DNA from: Halobaculum limi
Lineage (GTDB): Archaea; Halobacteriota; Halobacteria; Halobacteriales; Haloferacaceae
NCBI RefSeq assembly: GCF_029490015.1
Contig: NZ_CP120468.1
Location: 1,426,001 to 1,490,000, forward strand
DNA length: 64,000 bases
Direction of reading: 5' to 3'
This document shows positions 8,486 through 17,729 of this stretch, one piece after another. A program made the position numbers and the translations under genes. The notes under the pieces were generated by a model. It worked only from the letters and a program-made list of their open reading frames with translations. It did no database searches and was not told the origin of the DNA. Every line of letters begins with the position of its first letter. The stretch's first letter is position 1.

Positions 8486-9508
8486 TCAGGGTTCGACGAC
8501 GACTTTCACCGTCTCCGGGTCGGTCGCACGCTCGAACGCCGCCGCGACGTCGTCGAGCGCGTAGGTAGCGTCGACGGTGCTCGCGAGGTCGACGCGGCCC
8601 GTGTCGAGCAGATCGATTGCTGTAGGGTAGGTGTCGCGGTAGCGGAACGACCCGCGAACGTCGAGTTCGCGGTCGATGAGTCGGTGGACGTCAACCGGAA
8701 CCTCGCGCTCGCCCGGGAGGCCGACGAGGACGACCGTCCCGCCCGGACGGACGCTCTCGACGGCGTCCGCGAGGCCGGCCGTCGACCCCGACGCCTCGAT
8801 AGCGACGTCGACGCCGTCGCCGGTCGCCGACCGAACCGCCTCGGGCACGTCCGTCTCGTCGCCGCGCAGGGTGCGCGTCGCCCCTCGCTCACGGACTCGA
8901 TCGAGTTTTGTGTCGACGACGTCCGTCACCGTCACGTCCGTCGCACCCGCCGCACCGCCGGCCGCTACCGCCGCGTCGCCGATTGGCCCCGCGCCAGTGA
9001 CGAGTAGCGAGTCGCCGACGCCGACACCACCGCGTCGACACGCGTGAATGCCGACAGAGAGCGGTTCACACAGCGCCCCGGCGACCGTCGACACCGAATC
9101 GGGGAGTCGGTACGCGAAGTCGGCGGGCCACGCGACGTACTCACAGAGCGCCCCATCGTCCGGCGGCGTCGCCATAAACTCCACCTCCGGACAGCGGTTG
9201 TACGCGCCCGACCGACAGTGTCGACACTCGCCGCAGGGAACGCCCGGTTCGAGGGCGACGCGGTCGCCGGCGGCGAAGTCGGTCACGTCGTCGCCGGTGT
9301 CGACGACCTCACCCGCCGACTCGTGGCCGAGGACGAGGTCGTCTTCGACGACGTAGTCACCGATGCGTCCGTGACGCCAGTAGTGGACGTCCGACCCGCA
9401 GACGCCGACGGCGTCGACGCGGACGAGGACCTCACCGGGGTCGGGGTCGGGGCGTTGGCGCTCCTTGATGCGGAACTCCAGGTCGGGAGTGAGGACGGCA
9501 GATCGCAT
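8486..9508 (-). CDS. Zinc-dependent medium-chain alcohol dehydrogenase (sorbitol/threonine dehydrogenase-like)
   Basis: 340-residue NAD(P)-dependent dehydrogenase of the MDR superfamily. The catalytic zinc site is Cys in VGVCGSDVH, His-Glu in LGHESAGEV, and the structural zinc lobe has CGECRHCRSGAYNRC. A Rossmann motif LLVTGAGPIGDAAV follows. The set resembles sorbitol, xylitol or threonine dehydrogenases, so a polyol or related substrate is likely but not proven. ATG 9508 is chosen because the family starts there (MRSAVLTPDL); the frame upstream to 9643 has no family similarity. Confidence 0.87.
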   Translation of the reverse strand: MRSAVLTPDLEFRIKERQRPDPDPGEVLVRVDAVGVCGSDVHYWRHGRIGDYVVEDDLVLGHESAGEVVDTGDDVTDFAAGDRVALEPGVPCGECRHCRSGAYNRCPEVEFMATPPDDGALCEYVAWPADFAYRLPDSVSTVAGALCEPLSVGIHACRRGGVGVGDSLLVTGAGPIGDAAVAAGGAAGATDVTVTDVVDTKLDRVRERGATRTLRGDETDVPEAVRSATGDGVDVAIEASGSTAGLADAVESVRPGGTVVLVGLPGEREVPVDVHRLIDRELDVRGSFRYRDTYPTAIDLLDTGRVDLASTVDATYALDDVAAAFERATDPETVKVVVEP

Positions 9509-9677
9509 ACGCGAGTGCTCACGGTCAGCGCTGAAAAACGACCGGGGCGGTTCCGTCGTACTGGGGTCGCCCCACTCGCCGCCGATACGGGGGCTCAGGA
9601 GGCGACTCGGCGCACGCGGACACGTCACCACCTGACCCTGCACGGCTAACTGCGTGGAGGTACGACTACACTAGCAG

Positions 9678-10709
9678 ATGGCATCTCCGCACGAACTCCT
9701 CGAACTCCTCGAGGAGGGTGACGAGATCAACATCGTCTGCCACAACAACCCGGACCCGGACTGCCTCGCCAGCGCCCTCGCGTTGGGTCGGATCGCGGCC
9801 GCCGCCGGCATCGACGAACGGCGCATCCTCTACAGCGGCGACATCTCCCACCAGCAGAACCGGGCGTTCGTCAACATCCTCGGCATCGATCTCACGCCGT
9901 TCGAGGGGTCGACGATACGAGACCGGCCGCCCGGGTCGATCCTCGCGTTCGTCGACCACTCGGTGCCGGGCGAGAACAACCCCGTTCCGACGGACACGCC
10001 GGTCGACATCGTGATCGACCACCATCCCGCCGAGGGAGTCGAGGCGCGGTTCGTCGAGAGCCGCGAGGAGGTCGGCGCTGCCGCGACCATCCTGACCGAC
10101 TACATCCGCACGCTCGACGTCGACCTCGACGCTGACCTCGCGACCGCGCTCCTGTTCGCGATTCGTTCGGACACGCTCGACTTCCTGCGCGGGGCGACCG
10201 CTGCCGAGTACGACGCGGCGGAGTTCCTGCACGAGTACGCGGACTACGAGATGATCCGACAGCTCTCGACCCCGTCGGTCACCGGCGGAACCGTCGACGC
10301 CATCTCGACCGCCATCGACAACCGGCGGACGTACGGGGCGGTCCTCCTCTCACACGTCGGGCGAACCACCGAACGTGACGCGATCCCACAGGCCGTCGAT
10401 TACCTCGTCCGGTTGGAAGGAGTCGAGACGGCCATCGTCTTCGGCGTCGTCCGCGGTACGGTCCAGATCAGCGCCCGATCACCCGATGCACGGGTCCACG
10501 TCGGCAACGTCCTGCGCACGGCGTTCGAGGACGTCGGGAGTTGCGGTGGGCACCACGATATGGCGGGCGGCGAGATTCCGCTCGGCATCCTCGGCGACTA
10601 CGAGTCCGACGACGACCAGTTGCTCGAGATACTCGAGGAAGTGATCACCGCGCGACTGTTCGCAGAACTCAATCTCTCCGACGGGTCCGGCGATTCGGGG
10701 TCCGAGTGA
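9678..10709 (+). CDS. DHH/DHHA1 family phosphoesterase
   Basis: 343-residue cytosolic phosphoesterase of the NrnA/RecJ-like superfamily. Metal-binding motifs appear in order: HNNPDPDCLAS (about 22-32), FVDHS (about 92-96), IDHHP (about 112-116), and the DHHA1 motif CGGHHDMAGG near residue 294. Members degrade short oligonucleotides, pAp or cyclic dinucleotides; which of these applies here is unknown. It stands alone with its own upstream region (about 170 bp from the divergent dehydrogenase) and converges with the acyl-CoA dehydrogenase gene. Confidence 0.88.
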   Translation: MASPHELLELLEEGDEINIVCHNNPDPDCLASALALGRIAAAAGIDERRILYSGDISHQQNRAFVNILGIDLTPFEGSTIRDRPPGSILAFVDHSVPGENNPVPTDTPVDIVIDHHPAEGVEARFVESREEVGAAATILTDYIRTLDVDLDADLATALLFAIRSDTLDFLRGATAAEYDAAEFLHEYADYEMIRQLSTPSVTGGTVDAISTAIDNRRTYGAVLLSHVGRTTERDAIPQAVDYLVRLEGVETAIVFGVVRGTVQISARSPDARVHVGNVLRTAFEDVGSCGGHHDMAGGEIPLGILGDYESDDDQLLEILEEVITARLFAELNLSDGSGDSGSE

Positions 10710-10745
10710 GGTGCGACTCGGGACCACCGACGTCGGCGTCGGCCC

Positions 10746-11906
10746 TTACTTCGACTGCCGGTAGACGAGGTTGCGCTGGACCTCGCTCGCGCCTTCGTAA
10801 ATGACGGGGATGCGAACGTCGCGGTAGACGCGGGCGATGCGCCGTTCGGTCAGGACGGAGCGGCCGCCGTGGAGTTGCATCCCGCGTTCGGCGACGTCGA
10901 CGGCCATCTCCGTCGAGTTGAGCTTCGCCATCGCCGCCCACAGGCCGGCGTCCTCGTGGTTCGCCAGTTTCTCCGCCGCCCGCCAGTTGAGCGAGCGAGC
11001 GGCCTCGAACTCGGTCCGCATATCTGCTAGGTCGTGCTGGACGGACTGGAAGTCGGAGATGGAGCGGTTGAACGCCTCGCGGTCGTGGACGAACTCCCAC
11101 GCCTCTTCGATGGCCGCCGCGGCGAGGCCGAGACCGTGCCCGCCGACGACGACGCGGCCGTGGTTGAAGAAGTCCGCGAGCATGTAGAAGCCGCCGCCCT
11201 CCGTGCCGACGAGGTTCTCCTCGGGCACGAAGCAGTCTTCCATCACGATGTGGCCCTGCTTGGACGCGCGCATCCCCATCTTCTCAGGGATGTGCTCGGC
11301 CTCGTAGCCGTCGCGGTCCGTCTCGACGATGAAACACGAGTAGTTGCCGTAGCGGTCGTCGGAGTCACCAGTCTTGGCGTACACGGTGAGCCAGTCGCCT
11401 TCGACGGCGTTGCCGACCCAGTACTTCTCGCCGGTGATCTCGTAGCCGCCGTCGACCTTCTCGGCTTTCGTCGTCATCCCCGCGAGGTCGGAGCCTGTCT
11501 GCGGTTCGGACACTGCAAGGCCGGATATCTGCTCGCCCTCGGCGACGGGGCGGACGTACTCCTCACACTGCTGCTCGTTCCCGTAGTCGTAGACGAGTTC
11601 GTTGCCGAAGGAGGCGAGCATCAGCGTCAGGCCGATGCCCGCGTCGGCGCGGTAGAACTCCTCTGCGAGCGCCAGCATCTCGTAGATGTCGAAGCCGCGG
11701 CCGCCGTACTCCTCGGGGATGTCCTGTCCGACGAGGCCGGCCTCCTGCCCGGCCTCGAGCACCTCCCACGGATAGTCGTCCGCGCGGAAGTGTTCTTCCG
11801 CGACCGGCGCGATGTGTTCTTCTGCGAACTCGCGGGCCTCCTGTTTGACCGCGCGGGCGTGTTCGGGAACGACCGATTCGTCCAACAGACCGAGGTCGGT
11901 GTTCAT
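10746..11906 (-). CDS. Acyl-CoA dehydrogenase
   Basis: 386-residue FAD enzyme that introduces the alpha-beta double bond into acyl-CoA, passing electrons to electron-transfer flavoprotein. The family signatures are present: GLAVSEPQTGSD in the beta domain, the FAD-binding QLHGG region as MQLHGGRSV, and the catalytic base Glu371 in IYEGASEVQR. Length is normal. It is the last of four co-oriented genes for acyl-CoA metabolism, but a gap of about 116 bp separates it from the ligase gene, so it may have its own promoter. Chain-length preference cannot be read. Confidence 0.92.
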   Translation of the reverse strand: MNTDLGLLDESVVPEHARAVKQEAREFAEEHIAPVAEEHFRADDYPWEVLEAGQEAGLVGQDIPEEYGGRGFDIYEMLALAEEFYRADAGIGLTLMLASFGNELVYDYGNEQQCEEYVRPVAEGEQISGLAVSEPQTGSDLAGMTTKAEKVDGGYEITGEKYWVGNAVEGDWLTVYAKTGDSDDRYGNYSCFIVETDRDGYEAEHIPEKMGMRASKQGHIVMEDCFVPEENLVGTEGGGFYMLADFFNHGRVVVGGHGLGLAAAAIEEAWEFVHDREAFNRSISDFQSVQHDLADMRTEFEAARSLNWRAAEKLANHEDAGLWAAMAKLNSTEMAVDVAERGMQLHGGRSVLTERRIARVYRDVRIPVIYEGASEVQRNLVYRQSK

Positions 11907-12022
11907 ACTGAACGATGATGACTCCCGCAGTATAACACCCGTGGAACGGCGAACCCCGGGACTCGCGTTTACTCGGCGTCGGTCGCCGCTCGACTCGCGG
12001 GCTACTCGAAGACGCGGCGTGA

Positions 12023-14134
12023 TTACTCTTCGTCGTCTTCGTCGCTCTCGCCGTCCTCATCGCCAACGGCCTCACTGTCGTCTGCTTCCTCCTCGTCGAG
12101 AGAGACGGACTCGTCTACGTCCTCGGCTGTCATCTCCGGGGTCGACTCGGACCCCTCGGAGTCGCTGTCGTCCGACGACGGGTCTACCTCCGCATCAGCC
12201 TCCGCGTCGACTGCGATGTCGGCTTCGTCGACTGTCTCAGATCCGAGGTCGGAGCCAGCACCTGGGTCGACGTTCGCCTCCTGTTCGACTTCCGCCTCCT
12301 GCGCCGCCGCCTCGGCTTCCTGCGCGTCCGTCTCCTTCGCGTCCACCTCCTCCGCGTCCGTCTCCTTCGCGTCCACCTCCTCCGCGTCCGTCTCCTCCGC
12401 GACCGCCTCCTGTGCGTCGGTTTCTTCGATTCCACTCGGGTCGATGTCGGCCGGTTGGCCGTCGTCGCGAACGTCGGCAGTCGCTGTCGCGTCGTCGCTC
12501 TGTGCGGCCACGAGTCGGTCGCGAACCTCGGGGCGCCGAACCGTTCCAGACACCGTCCGCGGGAGTTCGTCTGCGAACGCGATGGTTCGCGGTATCTTGA
12601 ACCCCGCAAGCCGTTCCCGGCAGAACGCCTCTACGTCCTCGGTCGTGAGGTCGGGGTCGTCGGCGACCACCATCGCGGCGACGCGTTCGCCCCACTCCTC
12701 GTCGGGGATGCCGACAACGACGGCCTCCGCGATGCCCGCGTGTTCGCGCAAGGTCGCGGCGACTTCGCCGGGTTCGACGTTCTCGCCGCCGGTGATGATC
12801 CGGTCGTCGAGACGGTTCAACAGGTAGATGAAGCCGTCTTCGTCGCGATAGCCCACGTCGCCAGTCCGGAGTGCGCCGCCATCGGTGAACGCCGCGGCGG
12901 TCGCCTCGGGGTCGTCGTAGTAGGCGTCGGCGATGGCCGGACCAGCGACGACGAGTTCGCCCGTTTCGCCCGTCGGCAGGGGCGTTCCGTCGGCATCACA
13001 GACGGCCACGTCGACCCACAACAGCGGTCTGCCGACGGTGCCGACCTGTGCGAACGCCTCGTCGGGAGGCGCGGTCGCGAGTTGCGAGGCCGCCTCGGTC
13101 ATCCCCCACGTCGGGTGGACGGGGACCGAGTAGTTGCGGCACCGCTCGATGAGTGCGTCGGGGGCGGGCGCACCGCCGAGCAACACGGTTCGAAGTGAGT
13201 CGGGGAGCGTTCCGCGTGCGTCGAGCATCCGCTTGAGCATCGTCGGCACGAGCGAGACGCCCGTCGCCTCGTAGCGTCGGATGTCGTCGACCGCCGCGCC
13301 CGCGTCGAACTTCCGCCGGAGAACGACGCTCGTGCCGTACAGCGCCGCCCGGTACAGCGGCATAATCCCGCCGGTGTGGTGGAGTGAGAGCGTCGCGAGG
13401 TAGCGGTCGTCCGGAAGGACGCCCAGTCGGAACGCCGACGCCGTCGCCGACGCGAGGACGTTCCCCATCGTCAACGGCACGAGTTTGGGGTCGCCGGTCG
13501 ACCCCGACGTGAACAGCATCAACAGATGGTCACCCCGCCCCCACCGGACGGACGGCACCGACCCGTCCGGCGCCGCGTCGATGTCGACCACGCGGTCGTC
13601 CTCGGGCGTGTCAACCGAGACGACCGGCACGTGCGGGCGAGGTGTGGCCGGGCCGCCAGCGTCCTCCTCGATGTCCTCGTCGGCGATGCGTGCGGGCTGA
13701 AATCCGTCCTCGGTCCGCCAGCCAGTCTCCGTCGCGTCCGCTTCGTCGCTCTCGGCGGAGGGCGCTGCTCGATCCAGCGCCGCCTCGACGGCGACCGTCT
13801 CGGTGTCGGCTCCACAGACGAGTGCCGTCGCGTCGGCGGCGTCGAGTTTCGGTCTGAGTTCCGCGGCGGTGAGGCGGTCGGAACACGGGACGATCCGAAC
13901 GCCGAGACGCATCGCGGCGTGGACGAGGACGACGTACTCCGCGCGGTTGCCGAGGACGACTGCGAGGTGGTCGCCGGGGACGATACCAAGTCCCGCGAGT
14001 CGAGACGCCAACGCCTCGACGCGGGCGTCGAGGTCGGCGTAGGTGAGCGTCTCCCCGGTGGCCGCGAGGACGAGTGCCTCCGCGTCGGGCGTCGCCGCCA
14101 CACGGTGGGAGAGCCAATCGCGCATGCCTCCCAT
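12023..14134 (-). CDS. menE: MenE-like acyl-CoA ligase (O-succinylbenzoate-CoA ligase) with long acidic tail
   Basis: 703-residue ANL-superfamily adenylating enzyme. The AMP-binding P-loop LFTSGSTGDPK lies at about 208-217, and LSLHHTGG, LLGGAPAP, TWGMTEAASQ and GGENVEPGE follow in the order seen in MenE, which activates o-succinylbenzoate in menaquinone synthesis. The family usually ends near residue 545; here a ~159-residue tail of Glu/Asp/Ala/Ser repeats (EETDAEEVDAK-like) follows. The usual C-terminal catalytic Lys (SGK) is Thr (SGTVRR, about 529-534). ATG 14134 has GGAGG 7 nt upstream (complement of 14142-14146); ATG 14125 is the alternative. Neighbours concern acyl-CoA metabolism, so another carboxylate substrate is possible. 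Confidence 0.78.
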   Translation of the reverse strand: MGGMRDWLSHRVAATPDAEALVLAATGETLTYADLDARVEALASRLAGLGIVPGDHLAVVLGNRAEYVVLVHAAMRLGVRIVPCSDRLTAAELRPKLDAADATALVCGADTETVAVEAALDRAAPSAESDEADATETGWRTEDGFQPARIADEDIEEDAGGPATPRPHVPVVSVDTPEDDRVVDIDAAPDGSVPSVRWGRGDHLLMLFTSGSTGDPKLVPLTMGNVLASATASAFRLGVLPDDRYLATLSLHHTGGIMPLYRAALYGTSVVLRRKFDAGAAVDDIRRYEATGVSLVPTMLKRMLDARGTLPDSLRTVLLGGAPAPDALIERCRNYSVPVHPTWGMTEAASQLATAPPDEAFAQVGTVGRPLLWVDVAVCDADGTPLPTGETGELVVAGPAIADAYYDDPEATAAAFTDGGALRTGDVGYRDEDGFIYLLNRLDDRIITGGENVEPGEVAATLREHAGIAEAVVVGIPDEEWGERVAAMVVADDPDLTTEDVEAFCRERLAGFKIPRTIAFADELPRTVSGTVRRPEVRDRLVAAQSDDATATADVRDDGQPADIDPSGIEETDAQEAVAEETDAEEVDAKETDAEEVDAKETDAQEAEAAAQEAEVEQEANVDPGAGSDLGSETVDEADIAVDAEADAEVDPSSDDSDSEGSESTPEMTAEDVDESVSLDEEEADDSEAVGDEDGESDEDDEE
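12301..12420. repeat. 30-bp tandem repeats encoding the acidic tail of the ligase
   Basis: The 30-bp unit at 12331-12360 is repeated exactly at 12361-12390. Degenerate units flank it at 12301-12330 and 12391-12420. The period is a multiple of three, so copy-number change would lengthen or shorten the tail in steps of ten residues without breaking the frame. Confidence 0.85.
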
Positions 14135-14171
14135 CTGCACCCCTCCCCACTACGCTCTTTCCATCCGGCCG

Positions 14172-14558
14172 TCAGTGTTCGACGAACTCGACGAGGACGC
14201 CGCCGGTGTCGCGCGGGTGGAGGAACGCAACCTGGTGGCCCCACGCGCCGGGCCGTGGCTCCTCGTCGATCAGTTCGATGTTCATCTCCCGGGCGCGGTC
14301 GAGCGCCGCCGCCGCGTCGTCGGTTGCGAACGCGAGGTGATGGATCCCGGGCCCGTTGCGGTCGAGGTATCGGGCGATGGCGCCCTCGTCGTCGAGCGGT
14401 TCCAGCAGTTCGAGATACGAGTCACCCACATCGAGAAAGACGACGGCCATCCCGTCGAACTCCTCTTCGTGGACGATATCGCAGTCGAGGAGGTCGACGT
14501 ACAACGCGGCGAGTCCGGCGGCGTCGTCGGTGGCGACGCCGGCGTGATCGAGGTGCAC
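14172..14558 (-). CDS. mce: Methylmalonyl-CoA epimerase
   Basis: 128-residue vicinal-oxygen-chelate protein that interconverts (S)- and (R)-methylmalonyl-CoA. Two beta-alpha-beta-beta-beta repeats carry the metal ligands: His in MHLDHAGVA, Glu in YLELLEPL, His in GIHHLAF and Glu in VLVEFVEH. It lies 50 bp downstream of the mutase large-subunit gene on the same strand, so the two probably share a transcript and act consecutively in propionyl-CoA use. Confidence 0.93.
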   Translation of the reverse strand: MHLDHAGVATDDAAGLAALYVDLLDCDIVHEEEFDGMAVVFLDVGDSYLELLEPLDDEGAIARYLDRNGPGIHHLAFATDDAAAALDRAREMNIELIDEEPRPGAWGHQVAFLHPRDTGGVLVEFVEH

Positions 14559-14608
14559 GCTTGTCGGGTCGGTCGGAGCCGCGAAAAATCACCCGGCGAG
14601 TGCGGTGG

Positions 14609-16288
14609 CTACTGTCCCGGCTTGTACTCGCCGAACTCCTCGCGCATCACGTCACAGATCTCGCCGACCGTCGCGTACGCCTTGACCGCGTCGACGATGT
14701 GGGGCATCACGTTCGCCTCGCCTTGGCAGGCGTCGCGAAGACCGGCGAGTGCGTCCTCGACAGCCTCGGAGTCGCGGTCGTCGCGCAACTGTTCGACCCG
14801 GTCGATCTGTGCCTGCTCTTCCTCCTCGGAGACGTCTTCGAGGTCCATCTGCGGGTCGTCGTCTTCGATCTGGTACTCGTTGACGCCGACGATGATCCGC
14901 TCGCCCTCCTCGATCTCACGCTGTCGCTCGAACGCTGTATCCTGGATCTGCCGCTGGACCCACTGGTTCTTCACGGCGTCGAGCATCCCGCCGCGGCGGT
15001 CGACCTCCTCCAGAATGTCGAACGCCTCCTCCTCGATGCCGTCGGTGAGGCTCTCGACGTAGTAACTCCCGGCGAGGGGGTCGATGGTGTCGGCGGCCCC
15101 GGACTCGTGGGCGAGGATCTGCTGGGTACGGAGCGCCGTGCGGACGGACTTCTCCGTCGGCAGCGACAGCGCCTCGTCTTTGCCGTTCGTGTGGAGCGAC
15201 TGCGTTCCCCCCAGCACCGCCGCGAGCGCCTGATAGCCGACGCGAACGACGTTGTTCTCGATCTGCTGGGCGGTGAGCATCGACCCCGCGGTCTGCGTGT
15301 GGAACTTCAACTGCTTCGACTTGGGATTCTGTGCGCCGAAGCGCTCTTCCATAATCTTCGCCCACATCCGGCGGGCAGCGCGGAACTTCGCCACCTCCTC
15401 TAAGATGTTGTTGTGGGCGTTGAAGAAGAACGACAACTGGGGCGCGAACTCGTCGACGTCGAGACCGGCGTCGACGGCCGCCTGCACGTACTCGATGCCG
15501 TTGCCGAGGGTGAACGCGATTTCCTGTGCCGCCGTCGACCCGGCCTCGCGAATGTGGTAGCCGGAGATTGAGATGGTGTTGAAGTTTGGCGTCTCATCGG
15601 CGCAGAACGCGAAGATGTCCGTGATCAGCCGCATCGACGGCTCCGGCGGGTAGATGTAGAGGTTCCGCGCGATGTACTCTTTCATAATGTCGTTCTGGAT
15701 GGTGCCCCGCAGTTCCGCCCGGTCGACGTCCTGCCGGTCACCGACGGCGACGTACATCGCCAGCAGGACTGCGGCAGGGGCGTTGATGGTCATCGAGGTG
15801 GACACCTCGTCCAGCGGAATGTCGTCGAAGACGCGCTCGAAGTCCTCCAGTGAGTCGATGGCGACGCCCGATTTCCCCACCTCACCGGCGGCCATCGCGG
15901 CGTCGGAGTCGTACCCCATCTGCGTGGGCAGGTCGAACGCCATCGACAGGCCCGACGACCCCTGGTCGATGAGGTACTGGAACCGCTCGTTCGTCTCCGC
16001 GGCGGTGCCCATCCCCGCGTACTGCCGCATCGTCCACAGTCGGCCGCGGTGCATCGTCGGGTAGACGCCCCGTGTGTACGGTTCTTCGCCGGGGAAGCCG
16101 AGGTCTTCGTCGTAGTCGAGGTCGTCGACGTCGGCAGGCGTGTACAGTCGTTTCACGTCCTGTCCCCCCGTGTCGGTCGTGAACTCCTCCTTCCGTTCCC
16201 CGAACCGGTCGAGCGTCGAGGAGAGGGTCTCCTCCTCCCACTCCTGTTTGCCCTCGCGGATGGCTTCGAGGTCGTCCGGGTCGAACAT
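14609..16288 (-). CDS. mcmA1: Methylmalonyl-CoA mutase, large (catalytic) subunit
   Basis: 559-residue catalytic subunit lacking the cobalamin-binding domain, as in archaeal two-subunit mutases; it would need a separate B12 subunit, which is not in this window. Signatures are [16 protein letters not shown] and [15 protein letters not shown] near the N-terminus, [13 protein letters not shown] in the middle, and [20 protein letters not shown] near the C-terminus. It converts methylmalonyl-CoA to succinyl-CoA. ATG 16288 ([14 protein letters not shown]) fits the family start; the upstream open frame lacks similarity. It is divergent from the membrane protein at 16410. Confidence 0.94.
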   Translation of the reverse strand: MFDPDDLEAIREGKQEWEEETLSSTLDRFGERKEEFTTDTGGQDVKRLYTPADVDDLDYDEDLGFPGEEPYTRGVYPTMHRGRLWTMRQYAGMGTAAETNERFQYLIDQGSSGLSMAFDLPTQMGYDSDAAMAAGEVGKSGVAIDSLEDFERVFDDIPLDEVSTSMTINAPAAVLLAMYVAVGDRQDVDRAELRGTIQNDIMKEYIARNLYIYPPEPSMRLITDIFAFCADETPNFNTISISGYHIREAGSTAAQEIAFTLGNGIEYVQAAVDAGLDVDEFAPQLSFFFNAHNNILEEVAKFRAARRMWAKIMEERFGAQNPKSKQLKFHTQTAGSMLTAQQIENNVVRVGYQALAAVLGGTQSLHTNGKDEALSLPTEKSVRTALRTQQILAHESGAADTIDPLAGSYYVESLTDGIEEEAFDILEEVDRRGGMLDAVKNQWVQRQIQDTAFERQREIEEGERIIVGVNEYQIEDDDPQMDLEDVSEEEEQAQIDRVEQLRDDRDSEAVEDALAGLRDACQGEANVMPHIVDAVKAYATVGEICDVMREEFGEYKPGQ

Positions 16289-16375
16289 ACACGATACCTC
16301 ACCGCCCCACGGCTTAAGCGAGGGGGAGACACCGGCCACGAGCATCCGGCAGTCCACCGCATCGCCGTCGCGTAT

Positions 16376-16386
16376 GGGCTTTATAT
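16376..16386 (+). promoter_or_regulatory. TATA box for the membrane protein gene
   Basis: CTTTATATCC lies about 27 bp upstream of ATG 16410, the expected spacing for a leaderless haloarchaeal mRNA. It is one of the clearest TATA boxes in the window. Confidence 0.6.
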
Positions 16387-16409
16387 CCCTCCCGTCGGTT
16401 GGCACCCGT

Positions 16410-16871
16410 ATGCAACTCGCTCCGTTACAGGCCGCGCTCACCGCGGCGTACGTATTCCACACGCTGTTTGCCGGCCTCTGGGTCGGTGCTGTCGTTCTCG
16501 CCGCGTGGAAGGTCGTCCCCCTGGCCGTCGACGGCGACGTGACTCCCGAACTGCTCGGAAGCGTCACGTCCGGCGTCTCCACTATCACTCGCGTCGGTGC
16601 CCTCGTCTTCCTCGCGACGGGAGGGCATATGGCCGCGACCGTCTACGGCGCGGAAGGGCTGTTTATGCCGCCGCGTGGCCACGTCGTGCTCACGATGTTG
16701 GCGCTGTGGGTCGTGATGACCGGCCTCGTCGAGGTCGGCGGCAGTAAGATCCGATCTGCGCTCGACGAGGGGAAGGTTCGGACCGCCGCCCGCAACGGCG
16801 GGACGTTCTACAAGGCCGCCGCTGGCGTCGGTCTTGTCTTGCTCCTCCTCGGCGGCTACCTCGCCGCCTGA
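16410..16871 (+). CDS. Integral membrane protein, CopD-like fold
   Basis: 153 residues with four hydrophobic helices (about 5-33, 60-80, 92-112 and 132-152). The pattern [17 protein letters not shown] and a GGHM motif recall CopD/CopD-like or cytochrome-b561-type small membrane proteins; copper or heme binding is possible but unproven. ATG 16410 is supported by a TATA box at the leaderless distance. The longer frame back to 16140 is antisense to the mutase and not coding. The next gene follows in the same direction after 69 bp. Confidence 0.75.
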   Translation: MQLAPLQAALTAAYVFHTLFAGLWVGAVVLAAWKVVPLAVDGDVTPELLGSVTSGVSTITRVGALVFLATGGHMAATVYGAEGLFMPPRGHVVLTMLALWVVMTGLVEVGGSKIRSALDEGKVRTAARNGGTFYKAAAGVGLVLLLLGGYLAA

Positions 16872-16940
16872 GCGGCCACTCCACACACTCTCACTTCCGT
16901 TCTGCCAAACTTCCAAGTCGCCGCCCACCGAGCGACCGCT

Positions 16941-17600
16941 ATGGTTCTCTCCGACGACGTGTCGCGGTTCGTCCGCGCCGCCGGCCCCGACCACACGGAC
17001 GTACAAGAGCGGATGGCAGCGTTCGCCCGAGAACACGACTTCCCGAACATCGGCCCCGAATCGGGCGCGGTCCTCCGACTGCTCGCGCGACTCACCGACG
17101 CCGACACCGTCTTCGAATTCGGGTCGGGATTCGGATACTCGGCGTCGTGGTTCCTCCGCGGCGGCGCACAGCGAGTGATCCTCACCGAATTCGACGCCGA
17201 CGAACTCGACAAGGGACGGGAGTTTCTGGCCGACGCCGGCCTCGCTGACCGCTGTGTCTTCGAGGAAGGCGACGCGATGGAGACGGTCGAGCGATACGAC
17301 GGCCCGTTCGACGTGGTGCTCATCGACCACCAGAAGGAGCGGTACGCCGACGCGTTCCACGCCGCCCGCGACAAACTCGCGCCCGGCGGCGTCGTCGCCG
17401 CGGACAACATTATGCGCGGACCAATCGACTTCGACGCGCTCCTCGCGTACCTCGAAGGCGACGCCGAGGCCCTCGACCACGAGAACGACCAGACACAGGG
17501 GATCGCCGACTACCTCGACGCCGTCCGCGCGGACGACGCATTCGAGACGACGATTCTGCCCGTCGGGTCGGGACTCGCGGTGAGTACGCGCGTGGAGTAG
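16941..17600 (+). CDS. SAM-dependent O-methyltransferase (COG4122 type)
   Basis: 219-residue class I methyltransferase. SAM motif I is VFEFGSGFGYSASWF (about 57-71), motif II ILTEFDADELD, and the acidic post-motif is FDVVLIDHQKERY. GGVVAADNIMRG matches the metal-binding region of catechol O-methyltransferase-like enzymes. The substrate is unknown. It has the same direction as the upstream membrane protein with 69 bp between them, so an operon is possible. Confidence 0.83.
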   Translation: MVLSDDVSRFVRAAGPDHTDVQERMAAFAREHDFPNIGPESGAVLRLLARLTDADTVFEFGSGFGYSASWFLRGGAQRVILTEFDADELDKGREFLADAGLADRCVFEEGDAMETVERYDGPFDVVLIDHQKERYADAFHAARDKLAPGGVVAADNIMRGPIDFDALLAYLEGDAEALDHENDQTQGIADYLDAVRADDAFETTILPVGSGLAVSTRVE

Positions 17601-17729
17601 ACAGCGCGGACGACGACGAACGTTCAAACCCGAAGCCGGGGACAACAGCCCCGTGACCTGAATCTGGCCCCGTCGCGTCCAGCGGGTGTGTGACACGCCG
17701 CGGCGGGTAGCCGAGTGTCGCCTGTCAGC

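Noticed and set aside
13526-15403. 625-residue open frame on the plus strand across the ligase, epimerase and mutase genes
   Set aside because: Antisense to three recognised genes; composition is Arg/Val-rich and not acidic; it matches no family.
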